Source of the DNA: Bacillota bacterium
GTDB lineage: Bacteria; Bacillota; Clostridia; Lachnospirales; Lachnospiraceae
Length of the DNA stretch: 64,000 nt
Assembly (NCBI GenBank): GCA_023390555.1
Contig: JAEWCQ010000021.1
Location: forward strand, 124,001 to 188,000
Direction of reading: 5' to 3'
The position numbers and the translations under genes are program-made. Under the pieces are notes generated by a model. It saw nothing but the letters and a program-made list of their open reading frames with translations. It was not told where the DNA came from and ran no database searches. Of this stretch, positions 26,245-35,929 are shown piece by piece (within the stretch, counting starts at the first letter, position 1; the number at the start of each line of letters is the position of its first letter).

Positions 26245-27435
26245 TCAAGAACCATCCAGTTCTATATTTTTGCTAATACTTTTATCTAATGCACTGAAAA
26301 AATACATTACAAACACCAACATATATATATATCTATACTGAAATGATGCAACCGATGCCAGTTCAAAGGACAACACTATAAAAGCCAAAACGAAACGGTG
26401 TCTTTTGGAAATATTTCTCTTTATCCAAAAAAGAAGCAGGCCATATAAAGCAATCACTAAAATAACATTTCCCATAGTTGCATAAACGATATAACCCGAA
26501 TCTCTATAATTCAAGTCCACATTATCCAGTATACAAAAGCCTATTCCAAACGAGCTTTTTATTAGTTTGAAATTTTCTATATAAATATTATTATCTGAAA
26601 AATATCTTCCTCTGAAACCACTTTTCTTATCAGCTAAAAATATAGAATAATTCACGTATAATAATTGAAAATTACTCCAAAAAATGATAAGCGCAGTGAC
26701 AGCAGCACCAATGATAAGATATATTTTTTTTCTTATCAAATAGACAAACATACACAACATCAAAATCGCATATATTATACTGCTGTTAGATGTCAGCAAA
26801 AAAGTATATACAATGTACATTAAGCAAAAAAGATAGTATCTTTTTTGTTTTGTTTTGCTCGCCAGACAATAGCAAAAATAAAAAAATAAAAAGTAAAAAA
26901 AGGAAGCATAATTATGAACCCCAAAGGTTAAAACTGGTTTCCTATATAAAAGAGAATAGTATAACGCTTTTTCCTGATATTGGGAATAAAAATCTTTCGT
27001 AAATTCAATTACAGGATTAATCTGTAGCAAAATTCCTGCATTCCAAAAAAGTGTTAAAACAGAAAATAAATCTATTATCTTTTTAATCATCGATAAATTA
27101 GAATAATATTTGACATCTATTGACAGCATCAGCAGTAAAAATGCTAATGGTACTATCCTCGCCAGTGATACTCTTGCATATACATTCGCGAACAATTGTG
27201 CAGTCGTAACCACAACCATATATAGTACAATAAAAAGAGCAGCTTTAAATGCAGTTATATTTATCGCGTTTTGCAAAATTACACATACAATGAATAATCC
27301 TGACAACATCCAGACCACAATCAAAAAAGGCAGTTCATTCATTTGTCCACGGAAGGATGTTGGTAGTAATGCTATCATAAAAAAGGCAAATAGTGGAATA
27401 ATATCAGCCCTAACCTTAAACCAATTAAATTTCAC
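26245..27435 (-). CDS. wzy: Wzy-type polysaccharide polymerase
   Basis: 396 residues with about eleven to twelve membrane segments and a moderately large outward loop around 275-310 (KSGFRGRYFSDNN), containing the Arg residues often seen in Wzy loops. Sequence conservation in this family is low, so the call rests on topology, composition and position next to wzx and among capsule transferases. It would polymerise flipped repeat units. Very A+T-rich. Two larger polymerase/ligase-like proteins are present at 14937 and 37909, so this is the most ordinary Wzy of three candidates. Confidence 0.8.
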   Translation of the reverse strand: MKFNWFKVRADIIPLFAFFMIALLPTSFRGQMNELPFLIVVWMLSGLFIVCVILQNAINITAFKAALFIVLYMVVVTTAQLFANVYARVSLARIVPLAFLLLMLSIDVKYYSNLSMIKKIIDLFSVLTLFWNAGILLQINPVIEFTKDFYSQYQEKALYYSLLYRKPVLTFGVHNYASFFYFLFFYFCYCLASKTKQKRYYLFCLMYIVYTFLLTSNSSIIYAILMLCMFVYLIRKKIYLIIGAAVTALIIFWSNFQLLYVNYSIFLADKKSGFRGRYFSDNNIYIENFKLIKSSFGIGFCILDNVDLNYRDSGYIVYATMGNVILVIALYGLLLFWIKRNISKRHRFVLAFIVLSFELASVASFQYRYIYMLVFVMYFFSALDKSISKNIELDGS

Positions 27436-27462
27436 CGCAAATTCCTTTCATTCCTAAAATTC

Positions 27463-28623
27463 CTATACTTTTAACAAGGTACTTAACCCCTTCATATACA
27501 ATCTGTAATCAAAACATTGTACTGCTGTAGTTCTGGCAAGCTTTCTCATTAGAACATATTCATCCTTATCCATTAACAATAGCTGATTAATCAATTGTTC
27601 AATTGCCCCAGCATTATTTTCTAGCATAATACCGTTTTGAAAGTTTTGAATATAGAGGGAGATATCTCCTGTATTATTTGTTATTACAGGCGTACCAGCG
27701 GCAAAACTTTCCGCTAACTTTGTGGGAAAACCAGCGGCAGATGATTTTCTCTGGGGTCTGAGAAAAATACTAAAATCATGTTTTAAATAAATCTCATTCA
27801 TGAGCTCCTGTTTTACTTTTCCATGAATTTGGACACTGTCTTTCACATCGTCAAATAGTATCTTATCTTCCCCAATGTTTAATAAAATCTGCTTTTCATT
27901 CACCCCATATATATCAAAACAGAATATATCAGATAAATTTTCTATTTTTTCTTTTAAATTTTTTATTGCCTCAAAAATTTCTTTTAATAATTCCTTAGAC
28001 TTTCCAGGACTCCCTGCATACATAAATGTTAATTTATCATTTTGTTTTTCATAACTATACTGAAACTCATTTATATCAAGAATAGTTGGTATTCTTATAC
28101 AATTTACGTTGAAAGACTGGTAATAATTTTGCAAAAGTCGGCTTATTGCAATTATGCGGTTTTCTTTCGTATATTTTTTCCGCATGGCCCTCTCATTTAT
28201 TTTGTATCGAAAATCTGCCTTTCCAAATTTATAATTTGAAGAATCAAACCATTCACATAATTCAATAGCATAAGGTATATTTTTTTTATCCATCAATTTC
28301 TTCATTTTATAATAGTCGAACGGAAATGAATTTGTAATAATATATTCGACATCCGTATTTTCTAAATATTGTTTGACGCATTGACATCTTTTTCTATTTA
28401 GTTGTAATCTTCTTTTTAAAGTCGGAGTTCCATATATCGCTTGATAGGTACAAAAGCCCATGTCAACGCTCGTATCTTTAGACACCCAGTCCTCTGCTGT
28501 ATAATCTGATATTACATGTACAGAGTGTCCCAATTCATTTAAAAGTTTCGAAAAATGTAAAACTCTGCTGGCGTATGCCGCACCATAGGGAAAAACACTT
28601 CTAGATATATATAATATATTCAT
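27463..28623 (-). CDS. GT4 glycosyltransferase
   Basis: 386-residue GT-B fold transferase, family 4. N-terminal domain starts NILYISRSVFPYG; the C-terminal donor domain holds FMYAGSPGKSKE, IHGKVKQ and the late block FPTKLAESFAAGTPVIT, a variant of the EX7E region. It adds a sugar from a nucleotide donor to the capsule lipid intermediate in the cytoplasm. A+T-rich and flanked by the ATP-grasp and wzy genes. Donor not predictable. Confidence 0.9.
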   Translation of the reverse strand: MNILYISRSVFPYGAAYASRVLHFSKLLNELGHSVHVISDYTAEDWVSKDTSVDMGFCTYQAIYGTPTLKRRLQLNRKRCQCVKQYLENTDVEYIITNSFPFDYYKMKKLMDKKNIPYAIELCEWFDSSNYKFGKADFRYKINERAMRKKYTKENRIIAISRLLQNYYQSFNVNCIRIPTILDINEFQYSYEKQNDKLTFMYAGSPGKSKELLKEIFEAIKNLKEKIENLSDIFCFDIYGVNEKQILLNIGEDKILFDDVKDSVQIHGKVKQELMNEIYLKHDFSIFLRPQRKSSAAGFPTKLAESFAAGTPVITNNTGDISLYIQNFQNGIMLENNAGAIEQLINQLLLMDKDEYVLMRKLARTTAVQCFDYRLYMKGLSTLLKV

Positions 28624-28669
28624 TTTAAATACCTGCTCATATCTTCTTTATATTTTAAATTAATTAAGA

Positions 28670-29626
28670 TCACACTACATATTCATCATTTGGTAACTTA
28701 ATCAGGTCACCCAATTCATCTGAAAAACTCCATGGGTCAAAAACACTGGAGCTTCCTGCATGATAAAATGTCATTTCACCAAAAATAATTTTCCCATCAA
28801 CATTATACAAATCCACTCTTACAAACGGGAAGGGCTTTGATAAAATTTCCACATACGCTATCATCTCGTCTAAATTTTCCGGTTTTTGAATCAGTTCTGG
28901 AGCAAAGTTATCTCTTCCAACCTTTACTGGCAATAATTCAAAACTCTTGGAATACACATTTCGTTTTGCATGAACTTTATGTCTTCCCTGTTCATCCGCT
29001 GTGTCAATATCAATAAAGATATAGTGACACTTCCCTTCAAAACACAAAAAACGAAAATCAATTAATGGGGTATTGTTCTGGCTCTTCAATACTTTTTCCG
29101 CTATTATTTTAGGTTTTACATTTTTATATGGCCATTCTCTTGACTGATAATAATAGTTTTCTTTTAAATTTTTTTCCATTTTAATTAAAATATTTTCCAT
29201 TAAATATTTATTGCGGTCATTATATAAAAAATTACATGCACACCCATGATTTGTTTTAATAAAAAACTCACTGGGCAGCTTACTTAAATCTATTTCACTT
29301 ATACCATCATAAACATCGTAAAGTTCATTTAAAATATGCTCTAATCCACACGCAGAAACATATTCTCTGACTCTGTATTTATCCACGCATTGTGTCATCA
29401 ACGGATTCCTATAATGTATTTTTAGCCACCACTGTTTTTCATCGAATGACTGAGGTGTTTCTAGGTTTAATTGCTTCTTTGTCGCTTCATAATAATATTT
29501 TTTTGCAAATTCATCATCTGTCAGACTTAGTCTCTTTCTAACTTTGACATTGTGAAGTACAAGATACATGTATTTTATAAGACCGTTTTTTTCCGTAAGT
29601 GCATAAACTTTACTTTTAATTCCCAC
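28670..29626 (-). CDS. TupA-like ATP-grasp protein
   Basis: 318 residues resembling the TupA-like ATP-grasp family: a helical N-terminus with ETPQSFDEKQWWLK, the strand FFIKTNHGC (ATP-binding Lys), PKIIAEKVL, LIDFRFLCFEGKC, FPFVRVDLYNVDGKIIFGEMTFYHAGSS, the last part holding the Asp and Glu that bind metal in ATP-grasp enzymes. Such enzymes join a carboxyl and an amine; TupA builds teichuronopeptide in Bacillus. In this operon it could amidate a uronic acid, such as the GalNAcA predicted from its upstream neighbours, with an amino acid. That link is inference. Confidence 0.85.
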   Translation of the reverse strand: MGIKSKVYALTEKNGLIKYMYLVLHNVKVRKRLSLTDDEFAKKYYYEATKKQLNLETPQSFDEKQWWLKIHYRNPLMTQCVDKYRVREYVSACGLEHILNELYDVYDGISEIDLSKLPSEFFIKTNHGCACNFLYNDRNKYLMENILIKMEKNLKENYYYQSREWPYKNVKPKIIAEKVLKSQNNTPLIDFRFLCFEGKCHYIFIDIDTADEQGRHKVHAKRNVYSKSFELLPVKVGRDNFAPELIQKPENLDEMIAYVEILSKPFPFVRVDLYNVDGKIIFGEMTFYHAGSSSVFDPWSFSDELGDLIKLPNDEYVV

Positions 29627-29662
29627 ACTTATCCTCCATCAATTCGAATACTTTATCTAGTG

Positions 29663-30640
29663 TCATAATAAATTTTCTTTATACCATGATATAGCTTCTT
29701 TCAAACCAGCTTCAAAACTATACTCAGGATTATAACCAATTAATTCTTTTGCCAGCGTAATGTCCGCATTACTATGCTTGATATCTCCCAAACGTTCAGA
29801 TCCAAAATTTGGCTCTATCTTTTTTCCAAGTGCTTCTGTTAATACATAATAAATATCGACAAGATATTCTCTGCCGCCATAAGCAATATTAAATGCCCTT
29901 CCTGCTGCTTCGTGAGATGCTTTGCATGCCTTCAAATTTGCCTCAATTACATTTTCAATATACGTAAAATCTCTGCTCTGTTTTCCATCTCCATTAATGG
30001 TTGGGGCGATATTATTTAGCAACATTTTTATAAATTTAGGTATTACTGCAGCATATACTCCATCTGGATCCTGCCTTCTTCCAAAAACATTAAAATATCT
30101 TAGTCCATAGGTATCCAATCCATATAACTTTGTGTATAGTTTTCCATACTCCTCATCCACACGCTTCGTTAACGCATACGGGGATAACAAATTTCCCTCC
30201 CTCCCTTCTATTTTGGGAAGAGTTGGTTCATCTCCATATACCGAACTAGATGAAGCATATACAAATTTTTTCACGCCACTTTGCCGGGAAGCTTCCATCA
30301 TGTTTAATGTCCCTCGGATGTTTACTTCTTCATAATAAAGCGGCATCTCTATACTTCTCGGAACGCTGCCCCACGCAGCCTGATTCATAACATAAGAAAT
30401 TCCCTCACATGCTCTCATGCAAGTATCTAAATCTGTAATATCACCATTGATAAACTCGTAATTGGAATTATTAGAAAATAAATCCACGTTCTTTCGCTTG
30501 CCAGTTGACAGGTTGTCCAGACACCTAACTTTATACCCCTTCTTTAATATTGCTTCACATAAATTTGATCCAATAAATCCTGCACCACCAGTCACAAGAA
30601 ATACTGCCTCTTTCTCAAATTCAATATTTTGATATCCCAT
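29663..30640 (-). CDS. UDP-HexNAc(A) 4-epimerase (Gne/WbpP/TviC-like)
   Basis: 325-residue extended SDR: FLVTGGAGFIGSNLCEAIL for NAD, ASSSSVYGD, YALTKRVDEEY with the catalytic Tyr and Lys, RYFNVFGRRQDPDG and AYGGREYLVD. These agree with UDP-GlcNAc or UDP-GlcNAcA C4-epimerases (WbpP, TviC). It follows a TviB/WbpO-like dehydrogenase, and the two together make UDP-GalNAcA whichever step comes first. The ATG at 30640 lies behind GGAAGGGAAG; a longer frame to 30676 would need a TTG start inside the dehydrogenase. Confidence 0.88.
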   Translation of the reverse strand: MGYQNIEFEKEAVFLVTGGAGFIGSNLCEAILKKGYKVRCLDNLSTGKRKNVDLFSNNSNYEFINGDITDLDTCMRACEGISYVMNQAAWGSVPRSIEMPLYYEEVNIRGTLNMMEASRQSGVKKFVYASSSSVYGDEPTLPKIEGREGNLLSPYALTKRVDEEYGKLYTKLYGLDTYGLRYFNVFGRRQDPDGVYAAVIPKFIKMLLNNIAPTINGDGKQSRDFTYIENVIEANLKACKASHEAAGRAFNIAYGGREYLVDIYYVLTEALGKKIEPNFGSERLGDIKHSNADITLAKELIGYNPEYSFEAGLKEAISWYKENLL

Positions 30641-30663
30641 TTTTTCTTCCCTTCCGAATCTGA

Positions 30664-31968
30664 TTACAGTCTCCAATAAGTATAGCCAGATTTCTCGTAA
30701 TCTTCTCTATCTAATATCCCTTTTACATCCAACATAATTTTATGATCTCCATAAAAGCTATCAAAATCTTCTCTGGAAAGATGATAAAATTCTTCGTGTG
30801 AAACTGCCAGAATAATTGCATCCAAATCTTTTATAGCCTCTTTTTTAACAAATTCTATATTATATAGCTTTTTTGCTTCCCCTACGTCAGCCATTGGATC
30901 CATAATCAATGGAGATATACCATATTCCCCCAGTTCCCTCACGATATCAATAATTTTTGTATTTCTTGTATCTGGACAATTTTCTTTAAATGTAAAACCA
31001 AAAATTGCCACCTTTGCTCTTCTCACAGAAATATCACGTTTAATCAGTATTTTAGTGAGATTCTCTGCTATGTATCTACCCATATCATCATTAATTCTGC
31101 GTCCGGACAAAATTATTTGCGAATGATAACCAAGTTCTTCTGCTTTATAAGTCAAATAATACGGATCAACGCCGATGCAATGTCCACCTACAAGACCAGG
31201 ATAAAAATTCAAAAAATTCCATTTTGTTCCAGCTGCCTGCAGTACCGATTTTGTATCTATTCCCATTTTATTAAATATAATGGACAGTTCATTCATAAAT
31301 GCAATATTAATATCTCTCTGTGAATTTTCAATCACCTTGGCAGCTTCTGCGACTTTAATACTATCAGCCCGATGGACACCCGCAGCAACAACCAACTCAT
31401 AAGTTCTAGCCACAATATCCAAAGTCTCTCCGTCCATACCAGACACTATTTTAGTAATAGTCTCTAATCGATGAATCTTATCCCCCGGATTAATCCTTTC
31501 TGGTGAATAACCGACTTTAAAATCAACACCACACATTAATCCTGATTCTCTTTCCAGAATAGGTACACAAATGTCCTCTGTTACTCCCGGATAAACAGTT
31601 GATTCAAATACGATGATAGTGCCTTTTGTCACATTTCTCCCAACAACCCTGGTTGCAGCCTCTATTGGTGTTAAATCAGGCGTATGGTCTTTATTGACAG
31701 GCGTAGGGACTGCCACAATAATAAATTTTGCCTCACTTAATTTCTTTTCATCTGATGTGAATTCAACCTTACACGCTGAAACCGCTTCATCTCCAACTTC
31801 CCTTGTCGGATCAATCCCGCTTTTATATAGATTAATTTTTTCCTTGTTTACATCAAACCCGATTACTTCCAATTTTTTCGAAAAAGCCACTGCTATCGGC
31901 ATACCTACGTAACCCAACCCAACCAGTGCCAGTTTTTCAGTACGATTTATCAAATCATCATATAACAT
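30664..31968 (-). CDS. UDP-HexNAc 6-dehydrogenase (TviB/WbpO-like)
   Basis: 434-residue nucleotide-sugar dehydrogenase that oxidises C6 of a UDP-N-acetylhexosamine to the uronic acid with NAD. N-terminal VGLGYVGMPIAVAF binds NAD, FESTVYPG and GYSPERINPGD follow, the catalytic Cys sits in GLVGGHCIGVDPYYL (about residue 255), and the C-terminal domain contains KVAIFGFTFKENCPDTRNTK. ATG at 31968 follows GGAGG by 7 bases. Together with the epimerase it supplies UDP-GalNAcA (or UDP-GlcNAcA) to the capsule. Confidence 0.93.
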   Translation of the reverse strand: MLYDDLINRTEKLALVGLGYVGMPIAVAFSKKLEVIGFDVNKEKINLYKSGIDPTREVGDEAVSACKVEFTSDEKKLSEAKFIIVAVPTPVNKDHTPDLTPIEAATRVVGRNVTKGTIIVFESTVYPGVTEDICVPILERESGLMCGVDFKVGYSPERINPGDKIHRLETITKIVSGMDGETLDIVARTYELVVAAGVHRADSIKVAEAAKVIENSQRDINIAFMNELSIIFNKMGIDTKSVLQAAGTKWNFLNFYPGLVGGHCIGVDPYYLTYKAEELGYHSQIILSGRRINDDMGRYIAENLTKILIKRDISVRRAKVAIFGFTFKENCPDTRNTKIIDIVRELGEYGISPLIMDPMADVGEAKKLYNIEFVKKEAIKDLDAIILAVSHEEFYHLSREDFDSFYGDHKIMLDVKGILDREDYEKSGYTYWRL

Positions 31969-31987
31969 CTTTTGACCTCCTAATTTA

Positions 31988-33097
31988 TCACAAAACATTC
32001 TCGTAAAAGTGCATTAATTCTATCACCAATGATTCTACATCATATCCAGAATCCTGCATGATTTTCGTTGTATCAGTGCGACCTTTTTCTGCAATTTTCA
32101 AAACACTTCCCGCCCAATCCTCTGCACCTGAATTCAATGAAAGCTGTGTTACAATAGGGGTAATACAAACCTCTTCCGTAATTGTATCAGAAATCACGCA
32201 GGGAAGTCCTGCTGCCTGCGCTTCAATTACAGCTCCCGGCAAGCCTTCAAAAAGAGATGGGAATAAAAACACATCGGCTGCCCACAAAAGCTCATTTACA
32301 TCATTTCTGGAGCCCAAAAATACTACTTTATTGCTGATATCAAGTTCTTCTACCAGCTGTTTTATATGCCCGTTTTCACCTGTTCCAGCCAGCAGTAAAA
32401 CGGTATCCTCCCTTCTCTTCGTGACCTCTTTAAAAATACGAATCACTTTTTCATGATTTTTTGGGGGGGTAAAATTGCCAACATGTATTAAAACCAGCTT
32501 ATTATCTATACCCAGATCTCTGCGCTTTTCCTCTCTCTTATCTTCACTAAACACATATTTCTTACATTCAATTGCATTCGGCCAAATTTCAACTTTTCCA
32601 GTTAGCATATTCTTCTCTCCAAAAAGCCACTTACCCGCAACTTTTGAAACTGCCCATAAATGTGTCGCATATCTTCTTGCCGGCATCTTAATTATATTCT
32701 TCACCATATTCTCCATGCTAAATGTGGATATGGCGGTCCTGGAATGTGCGATTCGAACTGGCACACCTGCCTTTTGAGCACCCTTGCAAAAAACAGAACA
32801 CCAGGCATCTTGATGTGCATGGACAATATGATACTCTGGGTGTTTGTTTAAAAATGCAGAAAAATAATTAACATACCAAAGCATATTCTTAGGTGTCAGC
32901 GGCTTATTATAGTATATTTTACAGCCATAAGACTTAGCCTCTTCATCTAACACGCCCTCTTCTAACCTGTATGTATAAATATCGATTTGAACACGATTAA
33001 AATCCAAATTTCTTATGATATCCATCAAGCGGCTCTCCAAGCCACCTCGATTTAATTGGCAGACCACTGCTAATACCCTTATTTTCAAATCCGTCAT
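31988..33097 (-). CDS. GT4 glycosyltransferase, EpsF-like
   Basis: 369-residue GT-B transferase. N-terminal VVCQLNRGGLESRLMDI is typical of EpsF/CapM-type enzymes, HAHQDAWCSVFC follows, and the C-terminal half shows HVGNFTPPKNHEKVI, LLLAGTGENG, and FPSLFEGLPGAVIEAQAAG (EX7E). ATG at 33097 follows GAGG by 8 bases. It sits between another GT4 and the dehydrogenase. The 92 bases before it contain A+T-rich sequence and no promoter I trust. Confidence 0.92.
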   Translation of the reverse strand: MTDLKIRVLAVVCQLNRGGLESRLMDIIRNLDFNRVQIDIYTYRLEEGVLDEEAKSYGCKIYYNKPLTPKNMLWYVNYFSAFLNKHPEYHIVHAHQDAWCSVFCKGAQKAGVPVRIAHSRTAISTFSMENMVKNIIKMPARRYATHLWAVSKVAGKWLFGEKNMLTGKVEIWPNAIECKKYVFSEDKREEKRRDLGIDNKLVLIHVGNFTPPKNHEKVIRIFKEVTKRREDTVLLLAGTGENGHIKQLVEELDISNKVVFLGSRNDVNELLWAADVFLFPSLFEGLPGAVIEAQAAGLPCVISDTITEEVCITPIVTQLSLNSGAEDWAGSVLKIAEKGRTDTTKIMQDSGYDVESLVIELMHFYENVL

Positions 33098-33189
33098 TTC
33101 TTATACCTCTTTATAGTTGCTTATACTATGTTCAATTTTATATCTTCTTTATTTAAATCCAAAAAATTTTGTATAAGAACGCACGACAA

Positions 33190-34332
33190 TTACATCTGTG
33201 CAATCTTTTCATAGATACACTTCATTTTTTTTCCAATATTTTCCACATCGTATAAAGACATTGAAGAATGATTTTCCTCTCCCATGCTTCTTCTTAATTC
33301 CGAATCCTTAAGCAATGCGGCAATTCTGTCTGCAAATTCCCTGTCGTTATTTTTTTCAACCAAAAATCCCCCTTTGCCATCTTCCAACAGATCTGAATTC
33401 CCCCTGATTTCACTCGCAACACAAGGCAATCCAGCTGCCATTGCCTCCATCAGTGCAACCGGCAAGCCCTCTTGTAGAGATGGAAAAACAAAAATATCTG
33501 CCGATTTGCAAATTTCCAAAATATCATTTCGAAAGCCCAGAAATATTACCTGTTTCAGTATCCCCCACTCTTCAGCCTTTGTCTTCAATAAATATTCCTG
33601 CTCTCCTTGTCCGCAGATAATATATTTTATTCTCGGGCATTTTAGCGTTTTCAAGGCTTTTAACACAGTAATATGATTTTTTCTAACCGATAGTTCCCCT
33701 ACGGATAATAGAACGATATCCGCTACTTTCAATCCCAGTTCTTCCCGCTTCTTTTCATTGTCAATACTGCTTGCGAATTTTTCAACGTCAATACCGACTC
33801 CGGGCACATAGGCAACCTCTTTAGCGTGAAACTTTTTGGCACGATTATAATCTTCCCGATTAATTGTGATTAAAATATCCGTAAAACGTGACATATATTT
33901 TTCCACCGGCCAAAACAACACCCAATTTTTCAAAGGTGCACCCTGATAAAAGTGAAATCCATGCGCCGTATAGATTGCCTTTATATGATTTTTATGTGCG
34001 GCCAATCTTCCGATCACTCCACCAATGGGCGAATGACAATGTACAAAATCGTAATTTCCGGTCCTCATTATATTCATTAGTTGTTTATAAGACAGAATAT
34101 GCCTTTTTATGTCAGACACGCTTCTCGTAAATTCAATCTGAAAAAATTTCACGTCTTTCTTCGTCAATTTTGCTTTCAACCGTTCAATCTGTTCATCTGA
34201 GCATGTATTTCCCTTACAAAAATTACATGCAACATCAACCTCATACCCCATAGATTGAAGTATTTTAATATTGTTCCAATTAAACTGGTCAATCATTGAT
34301 GCTACAGATGCTATCATCAACACTTTACTCAT
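33190..34332 (-). CDS. GT4 glycosyltransferase, EpsD-like
   Basis: 380-residue GT-B transferase with ASVASMIDQFNWNNI near the start, FVHCHSPIGGVIGRLA and TAHGFHFYQGAP in the acceptor half, and LLSVGELSVRKNH plus FPSLQEGLPVALMEAMAAG (EX7E) in the donor half. These blocks are those of EpsD/CapM-like enzymes that often add the second sugar to a PGT product. ATG overlaps the upstream SDR's stop as ATGA; GAGG lies 7 bases upstream. Its place right after the PGT and reductase suits the second transfer step. Confidence 0.92.
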   Translation of the reverse strand: MSKVLMIASVASMIDQFNWNNIKILQSMGYEVDVACNFCKGNTCSDEQIERLKAKLTKKDVKFFQIEFTRSVSDIKRHILSYKQLMNIMRTGNYDFVHCHSPIGGVIGRLAAHKNHIKAIYTAHGFHFYQGAPLKNWVLFWPVEKYMSRFTDILITINREDYNRAKKFHAKEVAYVPGVGIDVEKFASSIDNEKKREELGLKVADIVLLSVGELSVRKNHITVLKALKTLKCPRIKYIICGQGEQEYLLKTKAEEWGILKQVIFLGFRNDILEICKSADIFVFPSLQEGLPVALMEAMAAGLPCVASEIRGNSDLLEDGKGGFLVEKNNDREFADRIAALLKDSELRRSMGEENHSSMSLYDVENIGKKMKCIYEKIAQM

Positions 34333-35219
34333 TTTTGTACCTCTGTTGCCTTAATTGTGTTTTCAAAACTATACACTCTATAGTCTCCATTTTCATACTC
34401 ACTTAAAGACTGCTCATATACAAGATTTCCAAATACCTTATTTATGATTTCTCCAATTTTCCCGGGAAAACGTGCCGCCATATATAGAAATACGTTAAAC
34501 ACAGATGTAAGCCAAATTTTCCTGCCGGAAGTTTTAGCAATCATCTTTACCATGTCTGAAGTATTTGTATAAATTCCATTCTGCGGAAAAAAAATTCCTC
34601 TTTCTTCATTATCAATCATAAGTCGGACAAATTCACATAAATTGTCAATATAAAGCATAGAACGTTCATTTTTGATTTTGGGAAAGATGGGTATCTTCTT
34701 TGCAAACTTTGCAAGCAGCGGATAATTCCCCTTGCTTCCATTTCCATAGATCATCGGTGGACGCAGCACCACTACGCGAAAATCATCGGTTTCCAACTTA
34801 CGAATAGCGATATCTGCCTTAAGTTTACTGTCTCCGTAAAAGTTAGCAGGCTCCGGTACTGTCTCTCTTGTAATCACCTTTTGCTTTCCGATTGGGGCAC
34901 TTTCTCCATAAATAATCATACTGCTCATAAAAACAAACTGTTTCACACCCGCACTTCTGGCCATTTGAGCCGTTTCAATCGTCAGATCTGTATTAATTTT
35001 ATAATAAAAAGTTTTTCTTTCTTCCGATACATGACCGGTATCTGCGTGCGCAATCCCTGCCACATGAAAAATCGTATCATAGCCAGCAAAGTTATAATCC
35101 TTCCATTCCGCAGCCTTCATGTCTAATGTATCAATTTCATATCCTCCAACCCGATGCAGATAGTTTTCAAGTGACTCTCCTATATAGCTGTTTTTGCCGG
35201 TAATCAGCACTTTTTTCAT
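34329..35219 (-). CDS. SDR reductase, WbpV-like
   Basis: 296-residue extended SDR: LITGKNSYIGESL for the dinucleotide, FHVAGIAH, FVFMSSMIIYGES, and FYGDSKLKAD with the catalytic Tyr and Lys. It is shorter than 4-epimerases and resembles 4-keto-sugar reductases of the WbpV/WreQ kind. Adjacent genes encode a WbpM/CapD-type 4,6-dehydratase and a short PGT, the same trio that makes and loads UDP-D-QuiNAc or UDP-D-FucNAc in other loci. That product is inference. ATG at 35219 follows GGGTGG. Confidence 0.8.
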   Translation of the reverse strand: MKKVLITGKNSYIGESLENYLHRVGGYEIDTLDMKAAEWKDYNFAGYDTIFHVAGIAHADTGHVSEERKTFYYKINTDLTIETAQMARSAGVKQFVFMSSMIIYGESAPIGKQKVITRETVPEPANFYGDSKLKADIAIRKLETDDFRVVVLRPPMIYGNGSKGNYPLLAKFAKKIPIFPKIKNERSMLYIDNLCEFVRLMIDNEERGIFFPQNGIYTNTSDMVKMIAKTSGRKIWLTSVFNVFLYMAARFPGKIGEIINKVFGNLVYEQSLSEYENGDYRVYSFENTIKATEVQK

Positions 35220-35228
35220 TTTACCACC

Positions 35229-35879
35229 CTACTCCTGTATATGACCTGTGCCACCCTCAACAACACCTTCATGGTTGACAACTCTAATGATTGTTCCAAA
35301 GAAGCACTTCATATCAAAACCAAAGGACATCCGTTCCACATATTCCCCATCCAGCCTTGCTTTTTTCGGTATCTCTAATTCATCCCTGCCATTTATCTGT
35401 GCCCATCCGGTCAATCCCGGCAAAATATCGTTAGCACCATACTTATCCCGCTCTTCAAGCAGATCATCCTGATTCCATAATGCAGGACGCGGCCCGATAA
35501 TGCTCATGTCGCCTTTTATAATATTAAATATCTGTGGGATTTCATCTAGACTCGTTTTTCTTAGAAATTTTCCGATGCCGGTAATATACTGCTCCGGATT
35601 TAAGAGCATATGCGTTGGCATATCCTTGGGAGTATCTACACACATCGTTCGAAATTTATAGATATAGAAATGATTTTTATGTATTCCTGCTCTCTTTTGT
35701 TTAAACAAAACAGGTCCCTTACTCGTCGTTTTTATTGCAATGCAAAGAATCAGTAACAGCGGTGAAAGAACAATACATCCAAATACACTGAAAAAAATGT
35801 CACCGATTCTTTTCAAAATATAATATTTTTTCTTGTTTTCTGATAGCATCTTATTTTCCATAGCTTTCCACCTTATCAT
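35229..35879 (-). CDS. Short initiating sugar-phosphate transferase (PGT)
   Basis: About 216 residues: a single membrane-embedded re-entrant helix (near 25-50 of this start) and the catalytic sugar-transferase domain with LKRIGDIFF, KQKRAGIHKNHF, KFRTM, KTSLDEIPQIFNIIKGDMSIIGPRP and GLTGWAQINGRDE. This is the minimal PglC/WbaP-C type that loads sugar-1-phosphate on undecaprenyl phosphate and probably starts the Wzx/Wzy capsule. The start is uncertain: ATG at 35879 has GGAGG at 9 bases; ATG at 35933 overlaps the dehydratase stop as ATGA but has a poorly spaced AAGGA; ATG at 35861 is also possible. Confidence 0.92.
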   Translation of the reverse strand: MIRWKAMENKMLSENKKKYYILKRIGDIFFSVFGCIVLSPLLLILCIAIKTTSKGPVLFKQKRAGIHKNHFYIYKFRTMCVDTPKDMPTHMLLNPEQYITGIGKFLRKTSLDEIPQIFNIIKGDMSIIGPRPALWNQDDLLEERDKYGANDILPGLTGWAQINGRDELEIPKKARLDGEYVERMSFGFDMKCFFGTIIRVVNHEGVVEGGTGHIQE

Positions 35880-35929
35880 ATCATATCGCCTCCATGGTAC
35901 TGGATTGTATTTCAAAATCCTGTGGGATT

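Noticed and set aside
33098..33189. Promoter in the A+T-rich gap between two GT4 genes
   Set aside because: Several TATAAA-like strings but none with a suitably spaced -35 box.
34329..35219. RmlD candidate
   Set aside because: The N-terminal motif and the YGDSK context fit 4-keto-HexNAc reductases beside CapD/WbpM better than RmlD.
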